Source: Paenibacillus durus (GTDB lineage: Bacteria > Bacillota > Bacilli > Paenibacillales > Paenibacillaceae). From it: a stretch of 64,000 nucleotides of DNA. The stretch is from contig NZ_CP009288.1 of the NCBI RefSeq assembly GCF_000756615.1, forward strand, positions 3,968,001-4,032,000. The letters are read 5' to 3'. A model generated the notes under the pieces. It ran no database searches. It saw nothing but the letters and a program-made list of their open reading frames with translations, and was not told where the DNA came from. Below, in pieces: positions 1 to 8,481 of the stretch (positions are counted from its first letter, which is position 1; the number at the start of each line of letters is the position of its first letter). The translations under genes were made by a program, and so were the position numbers.

Positions 1-599
1 CGCAAATCGCCGAAAAATTCATAATTCCATACATCCTTCAGCAATTCCTCCCGCGAGAATACTTTATCCGGAGATACCGCCAAATAATGCAGCAATTCAT
101 ACTCCTTAGGCGTCAAGCTGACCTCCTGCCCTCCGGCCGTAACGCGGTGCGCGTCATGCTCGATCACCAGATGTGTAAATACGATATTATTGCTGGAATT
201 CGTCTCCTTCGACAGAAAGGCGGTCGCCGAGGAACGGCGCATAATCGCCTTTACCCGGTAGATGACCTCACGCGGGCTGAACGGTTTGACAACATAATCG
301 TCGGCTCCCATTTCAAAGCCCTGCACACGGTTGATCTCCTCGCCCTTGGCAGTCAGCATGAGAACCGGAGTGGACTTTACGTCTCTCAGCCGGGTCAGCA
401 CCTCGATGCCGTCAATCCCGGGCAGCATGACATCCAGCAGAATCAATCCGTAATCAGCGGCGGTTGCTTTGCGCAGCGCAATTTCTCCGTCCTCTGCTTC
501 GTCGATTTCATAGCCTTCCTTCTCAAGATACATTTTCAGCAGACGGCGGATACGTTCCTCATCGTCTACCACCAGAATTCTATTCAGATGCTCTGCCAT
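1..599 (-). CDS. resD: ResD-type response regulator (3' end cut by window)
   Basis: DNA-binding response regulator of the OmpR/PhoB class. It is probably ResD, which with ResE controls aerobic/anaerobic respiration genes. The 199 visible codons, read on the minus strand, begin MAEHLNRILVVDDEE. The acidic pocket is at residues 12-13, the phospho-acceptor Asp is about residue 56 (LILLDVMLPG), and the conserved Lys is in YVVKPF. A winged-helix output domain follows (VSLTPKEYELLHYLA). The last part of that domain lies outside the window. The assignment to ResD rather than another OmpR-type regulator rests mainly on its place directly downstream of resA-resB-resC, the Bacillus resABCDE order. Start is the ATG at 599. 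Confidence 0.9.
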   Translation of the reverse strand, partial: MAEHLNRILVVDDEERIRRLLKMYLEKEGYEIDEAEDGEIALRKATAADYGLILLDVMLPGIDGIEVLTRLRDVKSTPVLMLTAKGEEINRVQGFEMGADDYVVKPFSPREVIYRVKAIMRRSSATAFLSKETNSSNNIVFTHLVIEHDAHRVTAGGQEVSLTPKEYELLHYLAVSPDKVFSREELLKDVWNYEFFGDL

Positions 600-671
600 T
601 TCACAACAACCCCTTCATCGATACAGTAGAAGATTACCCAGATTGACGCTACCGGTATCCCAGTAGACAAC

Positions 672-1934
672 TTATTCTGTTCCGGCATATGAATGGAGTC
701 CGGCGATCACCAGATTAACGCCAACCAGAGTAAACATGACAACCAGAAAACCAAGTACGGCCAGCCATGCGGATTTGCGTCCCTGCCATCCGCGCGCCAG
801 CCGAAGATGGAGATAGGCGCTGTAAAACAGCCAAGTCACAAGAGCCCATACTTCCTTCGGATCCCAGCCCCAAAATCTTCCCCATGCCACCTGGGCCCAT
901 ATCATGGCAAAAATCAAAGCCCCCAGCGTAAAAATAGGGAAACCGATGGCGATTGCCCGGTATGTAATCTCATCGAGATCGCCCTCATCGATTCCGTCCA
1001 ATACGGGTTGAAGCGCTTTGCCAAGCGGCTTGCGGACAATGAGGCGCAATACGCCGTAAATGACAGTTCCGGTCAGAAGCGACCAGATTACTGTATTAAA
1101 TTTCCTTCCGGCATTGACACCCTTCATCCAGAATGGCGCTTCGGTTAGCGGTTTCTTGATGCCAAGAATCGACTGGAAGCTCTCAATTTCGCTATGGTAA
1201 GGTGCCACAATGGGCGGCATTTTATAACTGACTTTCTCTATTGTACTATCTTTCTGCCCGGGATTGTCAACGGTAACGTTGCTTCTGGTAAAAACCGTCT
1301 CGTAGCCCGCCCCCCGAAATGCGAATACCGACACCAGAAATCCGATAATAACGATGATGATGAACAGCGTAAATTCGACTCCCCGCTGCTGGCGTTTGTC
1401 GTTTTTTGACGAGCTATTAAAATTAACTGTTCTCAGCAGATACATCAATCCCGCCGCAAATCCCACCGCAAAAAAGGATTCGCCAAGAGCAGCCAGCGTC
1501 ACATGAATGTTCAGATAGATCGATTTTAAAGATGGAATAAGCGGCTGCACTTCCTGCGGGAACACGGCGGCATACGCCATAACAATGATGGAAATCGGAA
1601 CGGAGAAAAGACCGAGCAGGATTTTGCGGTAAATGGAGAAGATGACGGTAAACGCGGCCATCACCATCATCGATAAGAAGGTCATGAACTCATACATGTT
1701 GCTGACGGGAATATGTCCCCCGCCCGCCCAGCGGGTGAAGAAATACGCAAGATGACATAAGAGTCCAAGGGATGAGGTGATAAAGGCGATTCTGCCCCAG
1801 CGCGCGGTATGCTCCTCGGGACTCCGGCCGGACCATCTGCGCCCCATGATGGCGATGGTAAACAACATGAACGCTCCGCTGTACAGGAAAAAGGCTGCGA
1901 TAAATGCATCATTGCTGAAATCGAGCAGACTCAT
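672..1934 (-). CDS. resC: Cytochrome c biogenesis protein ResC (CcsA/CcsB type)
   Basis: 420-residue polytopic membrane protein of system II cytochrome c biogenesis. With ResB it forms the synthetase that brings heme to the outer face of the membrane and attaches it to apocytochrome c. About eight hydrophobic segments are visible. The C-terminal part carries the tryptophan-rich heme-handling WWD-like motif (WGRFWGWDPKEVWAL). Conserved His residues are present, for example LLCHLAYF near the N-terminus and GLHSYAG at the end. It overlaps the resB stop by 4 nt (1931-1934), which implies translational coupling, and resD follows about 70 nt downstream. Confidence 0.93.
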   Translation of the reverse strand: MSLLDFSNDAFIAAFFLYSGAFMLFTIAIMGRRWSGRSPEEHTARWGRIAFITSSLGLLCHLAYFFTRWAGGGHIPVSNMYEFMTFLSMMVMAAFTVIFSIYRKILLGLFSVPISIIVMAYAAVFPQEVQPLIPSLKSIYLNIHVTLAALGESFFAVGFAAGLMYLLRTVNFNSSSKNDKRQQRGVEFTLFIIIVIIGFLVSVFAFRGAGYETVFTRSNVTVDNPGQKDSTIEKVSYKMPPIVAPYHSEIESFQSILGIKKPLTEAPFWMKGVNAGRKFNTVIWSLLTGTVIYGVLRLIVRKPLGKALQPVLDGIDEGDLDEITYRAIAIGFPIFTLGALIFAMIWAQVAWGRFWGWDPKEVWALVTWLFYSAYLHLRLARGWQGRKSAWLAVLGFLVVMFTLVGVNLVIAGLHSYAGTE

Positions 1935-3616
1935 GCTTGACCTCCCCCATTTTCCAATGATTTTTCATCCACGGAAATATTCATTTTCTCCAAGAAGGAT
2001 TTCACTTCCCGCCGAAGTCCGAACCAGTTCTTGTTCGTATGCGCCCCAAGCGTCAGCTCTCCCCCGTCCACAGTCAGCCAGATCCGTCTATGCTGCCAGT
2101 AAAAACCAAGCACCAGGCCGAGCATGACAATTCCGGCGCCGACCCAGACAAAGGGCATCGCACGGTCCACGCGGATGTTGAGATAGCTGGTTGACTCCGA
2201 GAAATCGACGCCGCTCATATCGCCCACCTCAAGCTCCAGAAAGCGTTCCTCTCCCCCGAGCTTGTCATTGATTGCATCCTGCTGGAATTCGGCCTTGTCG
2301 TTCTGCTTCGGAAAATAGAAATACTGCTCGCCGTCCGCCGGCAAATTCGGGCCCTTGATCAGAAAAAGAAAGGCAGGCGCGTTGGGATACGGTGATTTGG
2401 AGATCGGCCGTCCTTCCTCGTTCAGTCCGAATTCCATATACTTCTCCTTCAGCTCCAGCGTGTAGGGACCGGCGGCCAAGCTGCGCTGCGAGTTCTTCAT
2501 CTCCAGCTTGAACGAACCGTACGATTCTCCTGTCGCGGAATTGACCAGCTTTGGCGTTACCGAACGCAGCACAGGGGTCAGGTCGTAGTCGAACTGATAC
2601 GCTTTCATTCCTTTGTAGCTTAAAGGATCGTTAACCTGGATCGCATGCGAATCCACTTTCGTTAGCTTTGGCTCTTTGGATGGGTCGCCGCAGTCTGCCG
2701 TACATTCGTACAGCACCGCCTTCGTTTCGTACAGCTTGGGCAGCACTTTTTTGCCGCGAAATTCTTCAGGCATCTCCTCATCCTTGTAGAACTCTACGGT
2801 GAACTTCTCATTCTCCAAATAATAGGAGGTATCCGGAATATGGATGATATCTCCCTGCGGAAAGGCAAGATGCTGATCCATATTAAGCCCTGGCAGCCCT
2901 CTGGCCAGCACGGCAAGCAGAAAGATAATGAGGCCGATGTGGATAATGTAAGGCCCCCAGCGGCTGAACCGGTGCTTCTCCGCGAGCAGTGCGCTGCCGT
3001 CCGTCATAACCCGATAACCCTGTTTCTTCAGAGGCTGAACGGCTCCTGCCACCCAGGCATCCGAATCCTCCGCGATCTTACTTACAAGAACAACCTTCTG
3101 CCTTGTTAGAAACCGGCGGTGCTTGCGGATATTTTGCCGATGAAGAGCTTTGTACAGAGGGAGCACACGGTCAAGGCTGCAAATGACGAGCGAGGCTCCG
3201 ATCATAACCAGGAGAGTGATGAACCACCAGGATTCATACGTATGGGATAGGCCGAGTCTGAAATAGATTTCGCCGGCTGTGCCGTAACTCTGCTTATAGT
3301 AGGTGGAAGGATCGATATTAAGAAAGGTGCTTTCCTGCGGAAAGATCGTTCCCAGCGTGGAGCCGAGAAGCGTCAGCACGATCAGGTAGATCGCGATTTT
3401 GACCGAGGAAAAAAAGTTCCACACCCGGTCGATGACGCCGGGGTTGGCCTTTTGGGAACGGCGGGCCATGCCGTCATAGCGCATTTCAAGCGGATCACCG
3501 GAGTCCGCGTTATCCTGCAGCGGCTTGCCGCACGCTTCGCATAGCACCGTACCGGCGGGATTCTGATGCCCGCATTCGCATTTCGTATTGACGAACAGGG
3601 GTGTACGTCCGCTCAT
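1931..3616 (-). CDS. resB: Cytochrome c biogenesis protein ResB
   Basis: 561-residue ResB/Ccs1 partner of ResC in cytochrome c maturation. The N-terminus carries a small zinc-ribbon-like module with two CxxC pairs (CECGH...CEACG, about residues 13-31). Membrane segments follow near residues 75-95, 130-150 and 220-240, then a large extracytoplasmic domain, and a last membrane span near residue 490 (FVWVGAGIVMLGLVLG). Length and layout fit the ResB family. It overlaps resA by 4 nt at its start and resC by 4 nt at its end, so resA, resB and resC are coupled. Confidence 0.93.
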   Translation of the reverse strand: MSGRTPLFVNTKCECGHQNPAGTVLCEACGKPLQDNADSGDPLEMRYDGMARRSQKANPGVIDRVWNFFSSVKIAIYLIVLTLLGSTLGTIFPQESTFLNIDPSTYYKQSYGTAGEIYFRLGLSHTYESWWFITLLVMIGASLVICSLDRVLPLYKALHRQNIRKHRRFLTRQKVVLVSKIAEDSDAWVAGAVQPLKKQGYRVMTDGSALLAEKHRFSRWGPYIIHIGLIIFLLAVLARGLPGLNMDQHLAFPQGDIIHIPDTSYYLENEKFTVEFYKDEEMPEEFRGKKVLPKLYETKAVLYECTADCGDPSKEPKLTKVDSHAIQVNDPLSYKGMKAYQFDYDLTPVLRSVTPKLVNSATGESYGSFKLEMKNSQRSLAAGPYTLELKEKYMEFGLNEEGRPISKSPYPNAPAFLFLIKGPNLPADGEQYFYFPKQNDKAEFQQDAINDKLGGEERFLELEVGDMSGVDFSESTSYLNIRVDRAMPFVWVGAGIVMLGLVLGFYWQHRRIWLTVDGGELTLGAHTNKNWFGLRREVKSFLEKMNISVDEKSLENGGGQA

Positions 3617-4137
3617 CGGTTCACCAGCTTTCCGATTTGCGCATCGAGCGTGCTCAGTTCAAGCTGACCGATATGGATCGTATCGATTTTTCCTTTGGCG
3701 TTAATAAAAAAGGTCGTTGGCAGAGGAGAGATCCCGTAGCTGCGAACCGCTTCCCTGCTCTGGTCCATCAGAATCGGAAAGTTGACGCCGGTACCGTTTA
3801 CAAAATTCTGGACCGTCATTTGATCCTCACCGACATTGATGCCAACGACAACGACCCCTAAGGTCTCCCATTTCTCCCACTGCGCCTGAAGAGCAGGCAT
3901 TTCCTTTACGCATGGCGCGCACCAGGAGCCCCAGAAATTCAGGACAATCGGCTTACCTTTATATTCGTCCAGCGTATGGGTCTTTCCGTCCAGCCCAAGC
4001 AGCTTAAAGGAAGGAGCACGGCTGCCCTCTTTCGGCTTGCCGTCTCCTCCCAACGCCGAGGTTCCGACCGCATACCCGCCAAGCAGCACGATCAGAACCA
4101 AAATGATGATTTGTACCGGTTTTCTCGCTTTGCCCAC
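3613..4137 (-). CDS. resA: Thiol-disulfide oxidoreductase ResA
   Basis: 174-residue membrane-anchored thioredoxin-fold protein. It reduces the heme-binding cysteines of apocytochrome c outside the membrane before heme attachment. One N-terminal signal anchor (residues 8-28) is followed by an AhpC/TSA-thioredoxin domain. The redox motif is WCAPC (Cys73 and Cys76), and the cis-proline loop is SPLPTTFF. The start is GTG at 4137, placed 8 nt after a GGGGG-type ribosome site; an ATG reading is not available in frame nearby. First gene of the res operon. Three copies of TGAACAT lie 50-120 nt upstream and may be operator half-sites. Confidence 0.93.
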   Translation of the reverse strand: MGKARKPVQIIILVLIVLLGGYAVGTSALGGDGKPKEGSRAPSFKLLGLDGKTHTLDEYKGKPIVLNFWGSWCAPCVKEMPALQAQWEKWETLGVVVVGINVGEDQMTVQNFVNGTGVNFPILMDQSREAVRSYGISPLPTTFFINAKGKIDTIHIGQLELSTLDAQIGKLVNR

Positions 4138-4185
4138 ACAGATTGCCCCCTTCTATGATACCGTTCATATCGTTAACAAGAAGTG

Positions 4186-4257
4186 TGAACATCCTATGAA
4201 CATTATAACGAATACGGCTTCATTTTTCCGGGGGGTCTTTGCGGCACTTGTGAACAT
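4186..4257. promoter_or_regulatory. Three TGAACAT direct repeats upstream of resA
   Basis: The heptamer TGAACAT occurs on the plus strand at 4186-4192, 4197-4203 and 4251-4257. The first two start 11 bp apart, one helical turn. The third runs into the rluB stop. They sit in the roughly 120 bp between rluB and resA, where the res promoter must be. They look like regulator half-sites. ResD sites in Bacillus contain a TTTGTGAAT-like core, which is only loosely similar. The regulator is therefore a guess. Confidence 0.35.
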
Positions 4258-5015
4258 TATGTGTCTTTGCGGGTGTTGTTTCCTTTGGCCAGTCCGGCCA
4301 TGGCGAGCTGTTTCAGCCCGTTGATCTCGTCCTTGGTCAAATGGCGGTACGAGCCGCGCTTCAGATTCTGCAGCAGAATATCGCCGAACGAAATCCGCTT
4401 TAGCCGGATAACGGGATGAGAGATCGCCTCGAACATACGGCGCACCTGGCGGTTGCGGCCCTCGTGGATCGTGATGCTGATGACCGACTCCTTGCTGTCC
4501 TCGTCAATATCCTTGTACTCCACTTCCGCAGGAGCCGTCATGCCGTCCTCCAGCTTGATGCCGTCCTTCAGCTTGTCCAGCGCCGTGCCGTGCGGAATGC
4601 CTTTGACCGTAGCCAGATACGTCTTGGGCACATGATGCTTCGGATGGGTCAGCAGATTGGCAAATTCCCCGTCGTTAGTCAGCAGAAGCAGACCTTCCGT
4701 ATCGTAGTCAAGCCTTCCGATCGGATACACCCGTTCCTTGATGCCCTTCATGTAATCCGTCACGATTTTGCGGCCCTTCGGATCGGAAGCGCTTGTAATA
4801 ACGCCCTTCGGCTTGTTGAACATGATATAAATTTTATTCTCGCCCGAAATCCTTTTGCCCGACACCTTGATGATATCACTATTAGGATCGGCTTTCGTTC
4901 CGAGCGTCGTCACGACCTCGCCGTTCACTTCCACTTTGCCGGCCAGAATCAGCTCTTCACATTTACGTCTTGACGCAACTCCGGCCTGTGCCAGTATTTT
5001 CTGTAATCTTTCCAT
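4257..5015 (-). CDS. rluB: 23S rRNA pseudouridine synthase RluB family
   Basis: 252-residue RsuA/RluB-type pseudouridine synthase that isomerises a uridine in rRNA. It has an N-terminal S4 RNA-binding domain (residues 1-60, with KILAQAGVASRRKCEELI) followed by the catalytic domain. The conserved active-site Asp is in GRLDYDTEGLLLLTND. The motif RNRQVRRMFEAISHPVIRLKR marks the C-terminal part. Length is normal for the family. In Bacillus the same gene (ypuL) lies beside resA, as here. RsuA-type 16S specificity cannot be excluded from sequence alone, but synteny favours RluB. Confidence 0.9.
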   Translation of the reverse strand: MERLQKILAQAGVASRRKCEELILAGKVEVNGEVVTTLGTKADPNSDIIKVSGKRISGENKIYIMFNKPKGVITSASDPKGRKIVTDYMKGIKERVYPIGRLDYDTEGLLLLTNDGEFANLLTHPKHHVPKTYLATVKGIPHGTALDKLKDGIKLEDGMTAPAEVEYKDIDEDSKESVISITIHEGRNRQVRRMFEAISHPVIRLKRISFGDILLQNLKRGSYRHLTKDEINGLKQLAMAGLAKGNNTRKDT

Positions 5016-5035
5016 TGTCGATTGGTCACCTCAGA

Positions 5036-5380
5036 CTAATGATAACCATCGCCGGGATAAAGCACAAGTTCATTCCAGGGGAAATAGGGGCCGGGGCATG
5101 AATCGTTGTGGGGCTTAACAATCACCGGTGATATGCTGTACAGCGCGGCCAAATCCAGAATGAGCCGGCATGCCGAAAAAACCTGCTCCTTAATCTGGGC
5201 TGGCGGCGCAGCGGTCAAAGGCTTCCCGAAATCGCCCTCCAGACAGAGGTGGATATATTCAGGGTCGGTCAGAAGCGGCGCCGCATGGGTTGTGCCCGAA
5301 GCATCGATCCAGAAATCAAAACCTTTGCCGTTGATAGACGGACAGACGGAAGTGTGAATGATGAACCCTTGATATGGCAT
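5036..5380 (-). CDS. Small N-acetylmuramoyl-L-alanine amidase-like protein
   Basis: 114-residue protein resembling the Amidase_2/PGRP fold, zinc enzymes that cut the bond between muramic acid and L-Ala in peptidoglycan. Candidate zinc ligands are His in the strand GFIIHTSVCP near the start and His/Cys in KPHNDSCPGPYFPW near the end. It is slightly short for the family and has no signal peptide, so it may be cytoplasmic, spore-associated, or an inactive relative. The start at 5380 was chosen because AAGGGAGGC precedes it at good spacing. An in-frame start 12 codons upstream lacks a ribosome site. It lies about 20 bp upstream of rluB. Confidence 0.6.
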   Translation of the reverse strand: MPYQGFIIHTSVCPSINGKGFDFWIDASGTTHAAPLLTDPEYIHLCLEGDFGKPLTAAPPAQIKEQVFSACRLILDLAALYSISPVIVKPHNDSCPGPYFPWNELVLYPGDGYH

Positions 5381-5875
5381 ACCCGTTGCCTCCCTTTTCC
5401 ATTGCTTCAATAGCATATGAAAAAGAGGAAGTCTGCGTTACGCCTCGCCGAAAAGTCGCCCGTTTCACTGCGGCTGAGAGATGGGTGGCCCAGGGAACCG
5501 GGCCTAACTCGCGGCGGGTTCCTGCAAAACCACCTACTGACCCAATAACTTCTGTTGAGTCTGTGTCCCGGGTATGGTGGCTGGCGTTTTTCCTGCAAAC
5601 CTGCAGGTTCACCAGGTGTATTTAGCACAGGAAGAGGTCAAGGCTGCAATTGTGCAGATTTTCGAGCTTACCCGCTGCCTAACGGGGAGATAGAGGAGAA
5701 ATGCCTGCACTTTTGCAGAAATTGTGGTTTAGGATGGGGATTTCTACGGAAAAAGATGTATTAACACAGGAATCTCCACAGCCCACTGGCCCGCCGCCTC
5801 CACAGCCTAGTACTCCAAGCAACCCGTCAATCGATCCCCCCAACCAACGACCAATCCCGGCATTCGGACTTGGCG
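5381..5875. other. Gene-poor stretch with unassigned base-paired sequence
   Basis: 495 bp with no gene I can recognise. The part at 5436-5600 is rich in complementary segments. On the plus strand ACGCC near 5440 can close with GGCGT near 5588, which is followed by TTTTT. TGGGTGG pairs with CCACCTA, and GGCCC can pair with GGGCC inside it. A perfect CCTGCAGG palindrome sits near 5600. I compared it by eye with FMN, TPP, SAM, cobalamin, c-di-AMP, T-box and M-box patterns and found no convincing match. The second half has only a weak proline-rich reading frame. Confidence 0.45.
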
Positions 5876-5949
5876 TCAGCCGAACACCAGCAGGCAAATG
5901 GCGATGGCGGCGACAAAGCCTACGAGGTCCGAGAAGAGCCCTACCTTGA
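5701..5949 (+). CDS. Possible small proline-rich protein
   Basis: Doubtful 82-codon forward frame. In its favour are an AGGAG immediately before the ATG (only 2 nt spacing, tight) and its position just downstream of the structured segment at 5436-5600. The product has an unremarkable N-terminus (MPALLQKLWFRMGIS) and then a Pro/Ser-rich part (PQPTGPPPPQPSTPSNPSID). Its last 25 codons run antisense to the end of spmB and give an Arg-rich tail typical of shadow frames. I do not recognise a family. It may be non-coding. Confidence 0.2.
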   Translation: MPALLQKLWFRMGISTEKDVLTQESPQPTGPPPPQPSTPSNPSIDPPNQRPIPAFGLGVSRTPAGKWRWRRQSLRGPRRALP

Positions 5950-6415
5950 GCGCATAGCGTCCGTTGCGGATGCCGACGGCGCCGAAGTAGACGGTTAGCA
6001 CATACAAGGTAGTGTCCGTGCTGCCCTGAATGGTGGAGGCAATCCGGCCGATCAGTGAATCAGGGCCGTGAACGCGAATCAGTTCGGTAGCGTAGGCTAG
6101 CGAGCCGGTGCCGGTAAGGGGGCGCAGCAATCCGAGCGGCAGCACCTCAGGCGGAACTCCGAGACCCCTCAGCAGCGGAGAGATGAATCCCATGAGAAAA
6201 TCTAGCGCGCCGGAAGCGCGGAACACGCTGATCGCCACCATCATGCCGACCAGATGGGGAATGATCCCGATTGCCGTTCCGAAGCCCTCCTTGGCTCCGT
6301 CCACAAACGATTCGTAGACGGGAACCTTTCGAGCGTAAGCATATAATGGTATGAAAGCAATCATGACGGGTATGGCCCAGGTTGAAATCAAGCTGATGAT
6401 CTGGTACAAGGGCAT
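5876..6415 (-). CDS. spmB: Spore maturation protein SpmB
   Basis: 179-residue membrane protein of the nucleoside-transporter/gate (Gate) fold. It works with SpmA during sporulation to lower spore core water content, which supports heat resistance. Visible features are five or more hydrophobic spans and the typical segments AFIPLYAYARKVPVYESFV and LIGRIASTIQGSTDTTLYVL. The stop of spmA and start of spmB abut directly (6416/6415), so they are co-translated. The order dacB-spmA-spmB is the same as in Bacillus, where the operon is expressed in the mother cell. Confidence 0.95.
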   Translation of the reverse strand: MPLYQIISLISTWAIPVMIAFIPLYAYARKVPVYESFVDGAKEGFGTAIGIIPHLVGMMVAISVFRASGALDFLMGFISPLLRGLGVPPEVLPLGLLRPLTGTGSLAYATELIRVHGPDSLIGRIASTIQGSTDTTLYVLTVYFGAVGIRNGRYALKVGLFSDLVGFVAAIAICLLVFG

Positions 6416-7078
6416 TCACCCTTTCACTTGATAATGTGGTGAAGCCGGTCCGCCCCCAGTTGGGGAGCGGCTCTCCGCTGGCGGCCCCGGGGGCCTTCGC
6501 AGCAGAAGCATCCGGCGGCACAGCCGGTCTGCGAAGATGGCGGCTAGCGTTGCAACGAAGGTCGCCGCGAGCGTCGTCCCGACGATATCCGCCGGATCGG
6601 AGGAGCCGTAGTTCAGGCGGATCGCGATCAGCGTCGCCGGAATGAGCGTGATGCTGGCGGTATTCAGCGCCAGCAGCGTACACATCGCGGGGGAGGCCGT
6701 ATCCTTGTCGGGATTCAAGGTCTGCAGCTCCTGCATCGCCTTGATTCCCATCGGCGTCGCAGCATTGCCCAAGCCAAGAAGGTTGGCGCTCATGTTGGAT
6801 AGAATATAGCCAATCGCCGGATGCCCTTTCGGCACATCCGGGAACAGGAAGCCGACAATCGGCCCAAGCAGTCTGGCGATGCTGCGCAGCAGTCCGGCAT
6901 CTTCCGCAATCTTCATGACGCCAAGCCAGAAGACCAGGACGCTGATCAGCCCGAAGCTGACCGTCACCCCATTCTTTGCGCCGTCGAATACAGCGGCAGT
7001 AAAAGCGTCCATCCGGCCGTTCACGGCGGCGAACACAAAGCCAATAACGATCATACCCAGCCAAATGATGTTAATCAT
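6416..7078 (-). CDS. spmA: Spore maturation protein SpmA
   Basis: 220-residue partner of SpmB in spore core dehydration, again a Gate-domain membrane protein. The chosen start is the ATG at 7078 (MINIIWLGMIVIGFVF), which gives the family N-terminus and overlaps the dacB stop by 8 nt. Longer upstream readings run through the dacB C-terminus in another frame and are not credible. Conserved stretches include FDGAKNGVTVSFGLISVLVFW and NLLGLGNAATPMGIKAMQ. The gene is translationally coupled on both sides. Confidence 0.95.
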   Translation of the reverse strand: MINIIWLGMIVIGFVFAAVNGRMDAFTAAVFDGAKNGVTVSFGLISVLVFWLGVMKIAEDAGLLRSIARLLGPIVGFLFPDVPKGHPAIGYILSNMSANLLGLGNAATPMGIKAMQELQTLNPDKDTASPAMCTLLALNTASITLIPATLIAIRLNYGSSDPADIVGTTLAATFVATLAAIFADRLCRRMLLLRRPPGPPAESRSPTGGGPASPHYQVKG

Positions 7079-8279
7079 GGGAGACGCCTCCTTCCGCCCC
7101 GATCCGGAACAAAGCGCGCAGCGCGCTGTAGGCGGCCTGAAGCCATGTGTCCGCCGGATAGGCCGTGGTGGAAGCGTATTTTTCCATATATGGAGATGTT
7201 GCCGGCGGCAGACGGTCAGGTTCATAGACGGGAACCTGGCCAATTGGCTCACCGCCTAGCTTCAGTACAAGCGTTCCCCGTAGTCCGAAATTCTTATCGG
7301 TGCCGTCTTTGGTCGCCCGCTTCGGATTCAGAACCAGCTCTGTGACGATCCGCTCCTGTTCTCCCTGCTTGAATGGATACGAGAAGTTAAGGCCCGCCGC
7401 GAGCTCATAGCCCGTCAGCTTCTCTCCCCGTTCGATAATCGTTTTTAGCGGGAACCGGTTAAAGCCGAAATCGAGCAGCGAGGCATGGTCGTTCCAATCA
7501 TTGCCGTCATTAAGCGTTACCGCGACCAGCTGCTGTCTTCCCCGGGTCGCGGAACTGACAAGGCAGCGCAGCGCTTTTTTCGTATAGCCCGTCTTCACTC
7601 CGTCCGCTCCATTATAGAGCCGCAGCATTTTATTTTTGTTGCTCCATTTGTAGTCCCATTTATCGTATGGATTATCCGCCGTCTTCACCTGCGTCTTCAC
7701 AATTTCCTGGAATACGGGATTATGCAGCGCATAGGCCGTCAGTTCGGCAAGGTCATTGGCTGTGGAGAAGTGTCCTTTGGCGTCAAGGCCGTGGGGATTG
7801 GCAAAATGGGTATGGGCGAGTCCCAGCGCCTCCGCCTTGGCATTCATAAGATGGACAAATCCTTCCTCAGAACCGCCGACATGCTCCGCGATGGCCGTCG
7901 CCGCATCATTGCCCGAACGCAGCATCAGACCGTACAGCATGTTCTCAAGCGTCATCTCCTCTCCCTGTCTAAGGAACAGGGACGATCCTTCCTTGGCAAA
8001 AGCGTTCTTGCCGACCTTGACCTTGCTGCTTAAATCGCCGTTCTCAATGGCCACGATGGCGGTCATGATCTTGGTCAGGCTGGCGATCAGCATCGGCTCA
8101 TCACCGTGGCTGCTGTAGAGTATCCGACCGGACTCCACATCAATCAGCGCGGCCGCCTTGGCATGGGTAGATACGTTCTGTTGCTCCGTTTCCGTGTCAG
8201 CCGCCGCAATCGGAGTGAAGAGCAGGAGCAGGCTGATGCAGACCAGAGCTATAAAGAATCCGAAATTTACTCTCTTCAT
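7071..8279 (-). CDS. dacB: D-alanyl-D-alanine carboxypeptidase DacB (PBP5*)
   Basis: 402-residue secreted class A-type low-molecular-mass penicillin-binding protein (peptidase S11). It trims pentapeptides in the spore cortex and so sets its crosslinking. A signal peptide covers residues 1-27. The serine-peptidase motifs are SLTK (Ser67, Lys70), SGN at about 122 and KTG near 230. A C-terminal beta domain (PBP5_C) and an amphipathic end follow. The start at 8279 is supported by GGAGGGTGAAC just upstream. It heads the dacB-spmA-spmB operon. The second S11 paralogue in this window at 48563-49759 is dacF, judged by its own neighbours. Confidence 0.93.
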   Translation of the reverse strand: MKRVNFGFFIALVCISLLLLFTPIAAADTETEQQNVSTHAKAAALIDVESGRILYSSHGDEPMLIASLTKIMTAIVAIENGDLSSKVKVGKNAFAKEGSSLFLRQGEEMTLENMLYGLMLRSGNDAATAIAEHVGGSEEGFVHLMNAKAEALGLAHTHFANPHGLDAKGHFSTANDLAELTAYALHNPVFQEIVKTQVKTADNPYDKWDYKWSNKNKMLRLYNGADGVKTGYTKKALRCLVSSATRGRQQLVAVTLNDGNDWNDHASLLDFGFNRFPLKTIIERGEKLTGYELAAGLNFSYPFKQGEQERIVTELVLNPKRATKDGTDKNFGLRGTLVLKLGGEPIGQVPVYEPDRLPPATSPYMEKYASTTAYPADTWLQAAYSALRALFRIGAEGGVSHD

Positions 8280-8363
8280 GTTCACCCTCCGGGTTCCTAT
8301 CGGCATTTTGTACAAGTGTATGCTTGTTTCGGGAACGGTATGTCCTTTCCTTTCACGTTGCGC

Positions 8364-8395
8364 AAAAAAGGATACCGCAGCTAGCGATATCCTTA
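8364..8395 (-). terminator. Intrinsic terminator after ytfJ
   Basis: On the minus strand AAGGATA...TATCCTT forms a stem, with an inner GCTAGC palindrome, and is followed by TTTTTTGCG. It separates ytfJ from dacB. Confidence 0.75.
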
Positions 8396-8481
8396 TGTTT
8401 GCGGCAGACCGCACCGGTCTTTACGGCATGCCCCGGCATGAACCGGATTCGCGGGGACCAGTCTGCCGAACTCCCTTTCGG

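Noticed and set aside
5407..5640. c-di-AMP, T-box, TPP or M-box riboswitch before spmB or the amidase-like gene
   Set aside because: Single blocks look alike (for example GGCTGAGAG, GGGAACC, CAACAGAAG) but none of the families' ordered core motifs is complete on either strand.
6147..7064. 305-codon minus-strand frame across spmA and spmB
   Set aside because: Same strand but other frame from spmA/spmB, which fit their families fully. Arg/Ala-rich shadow.
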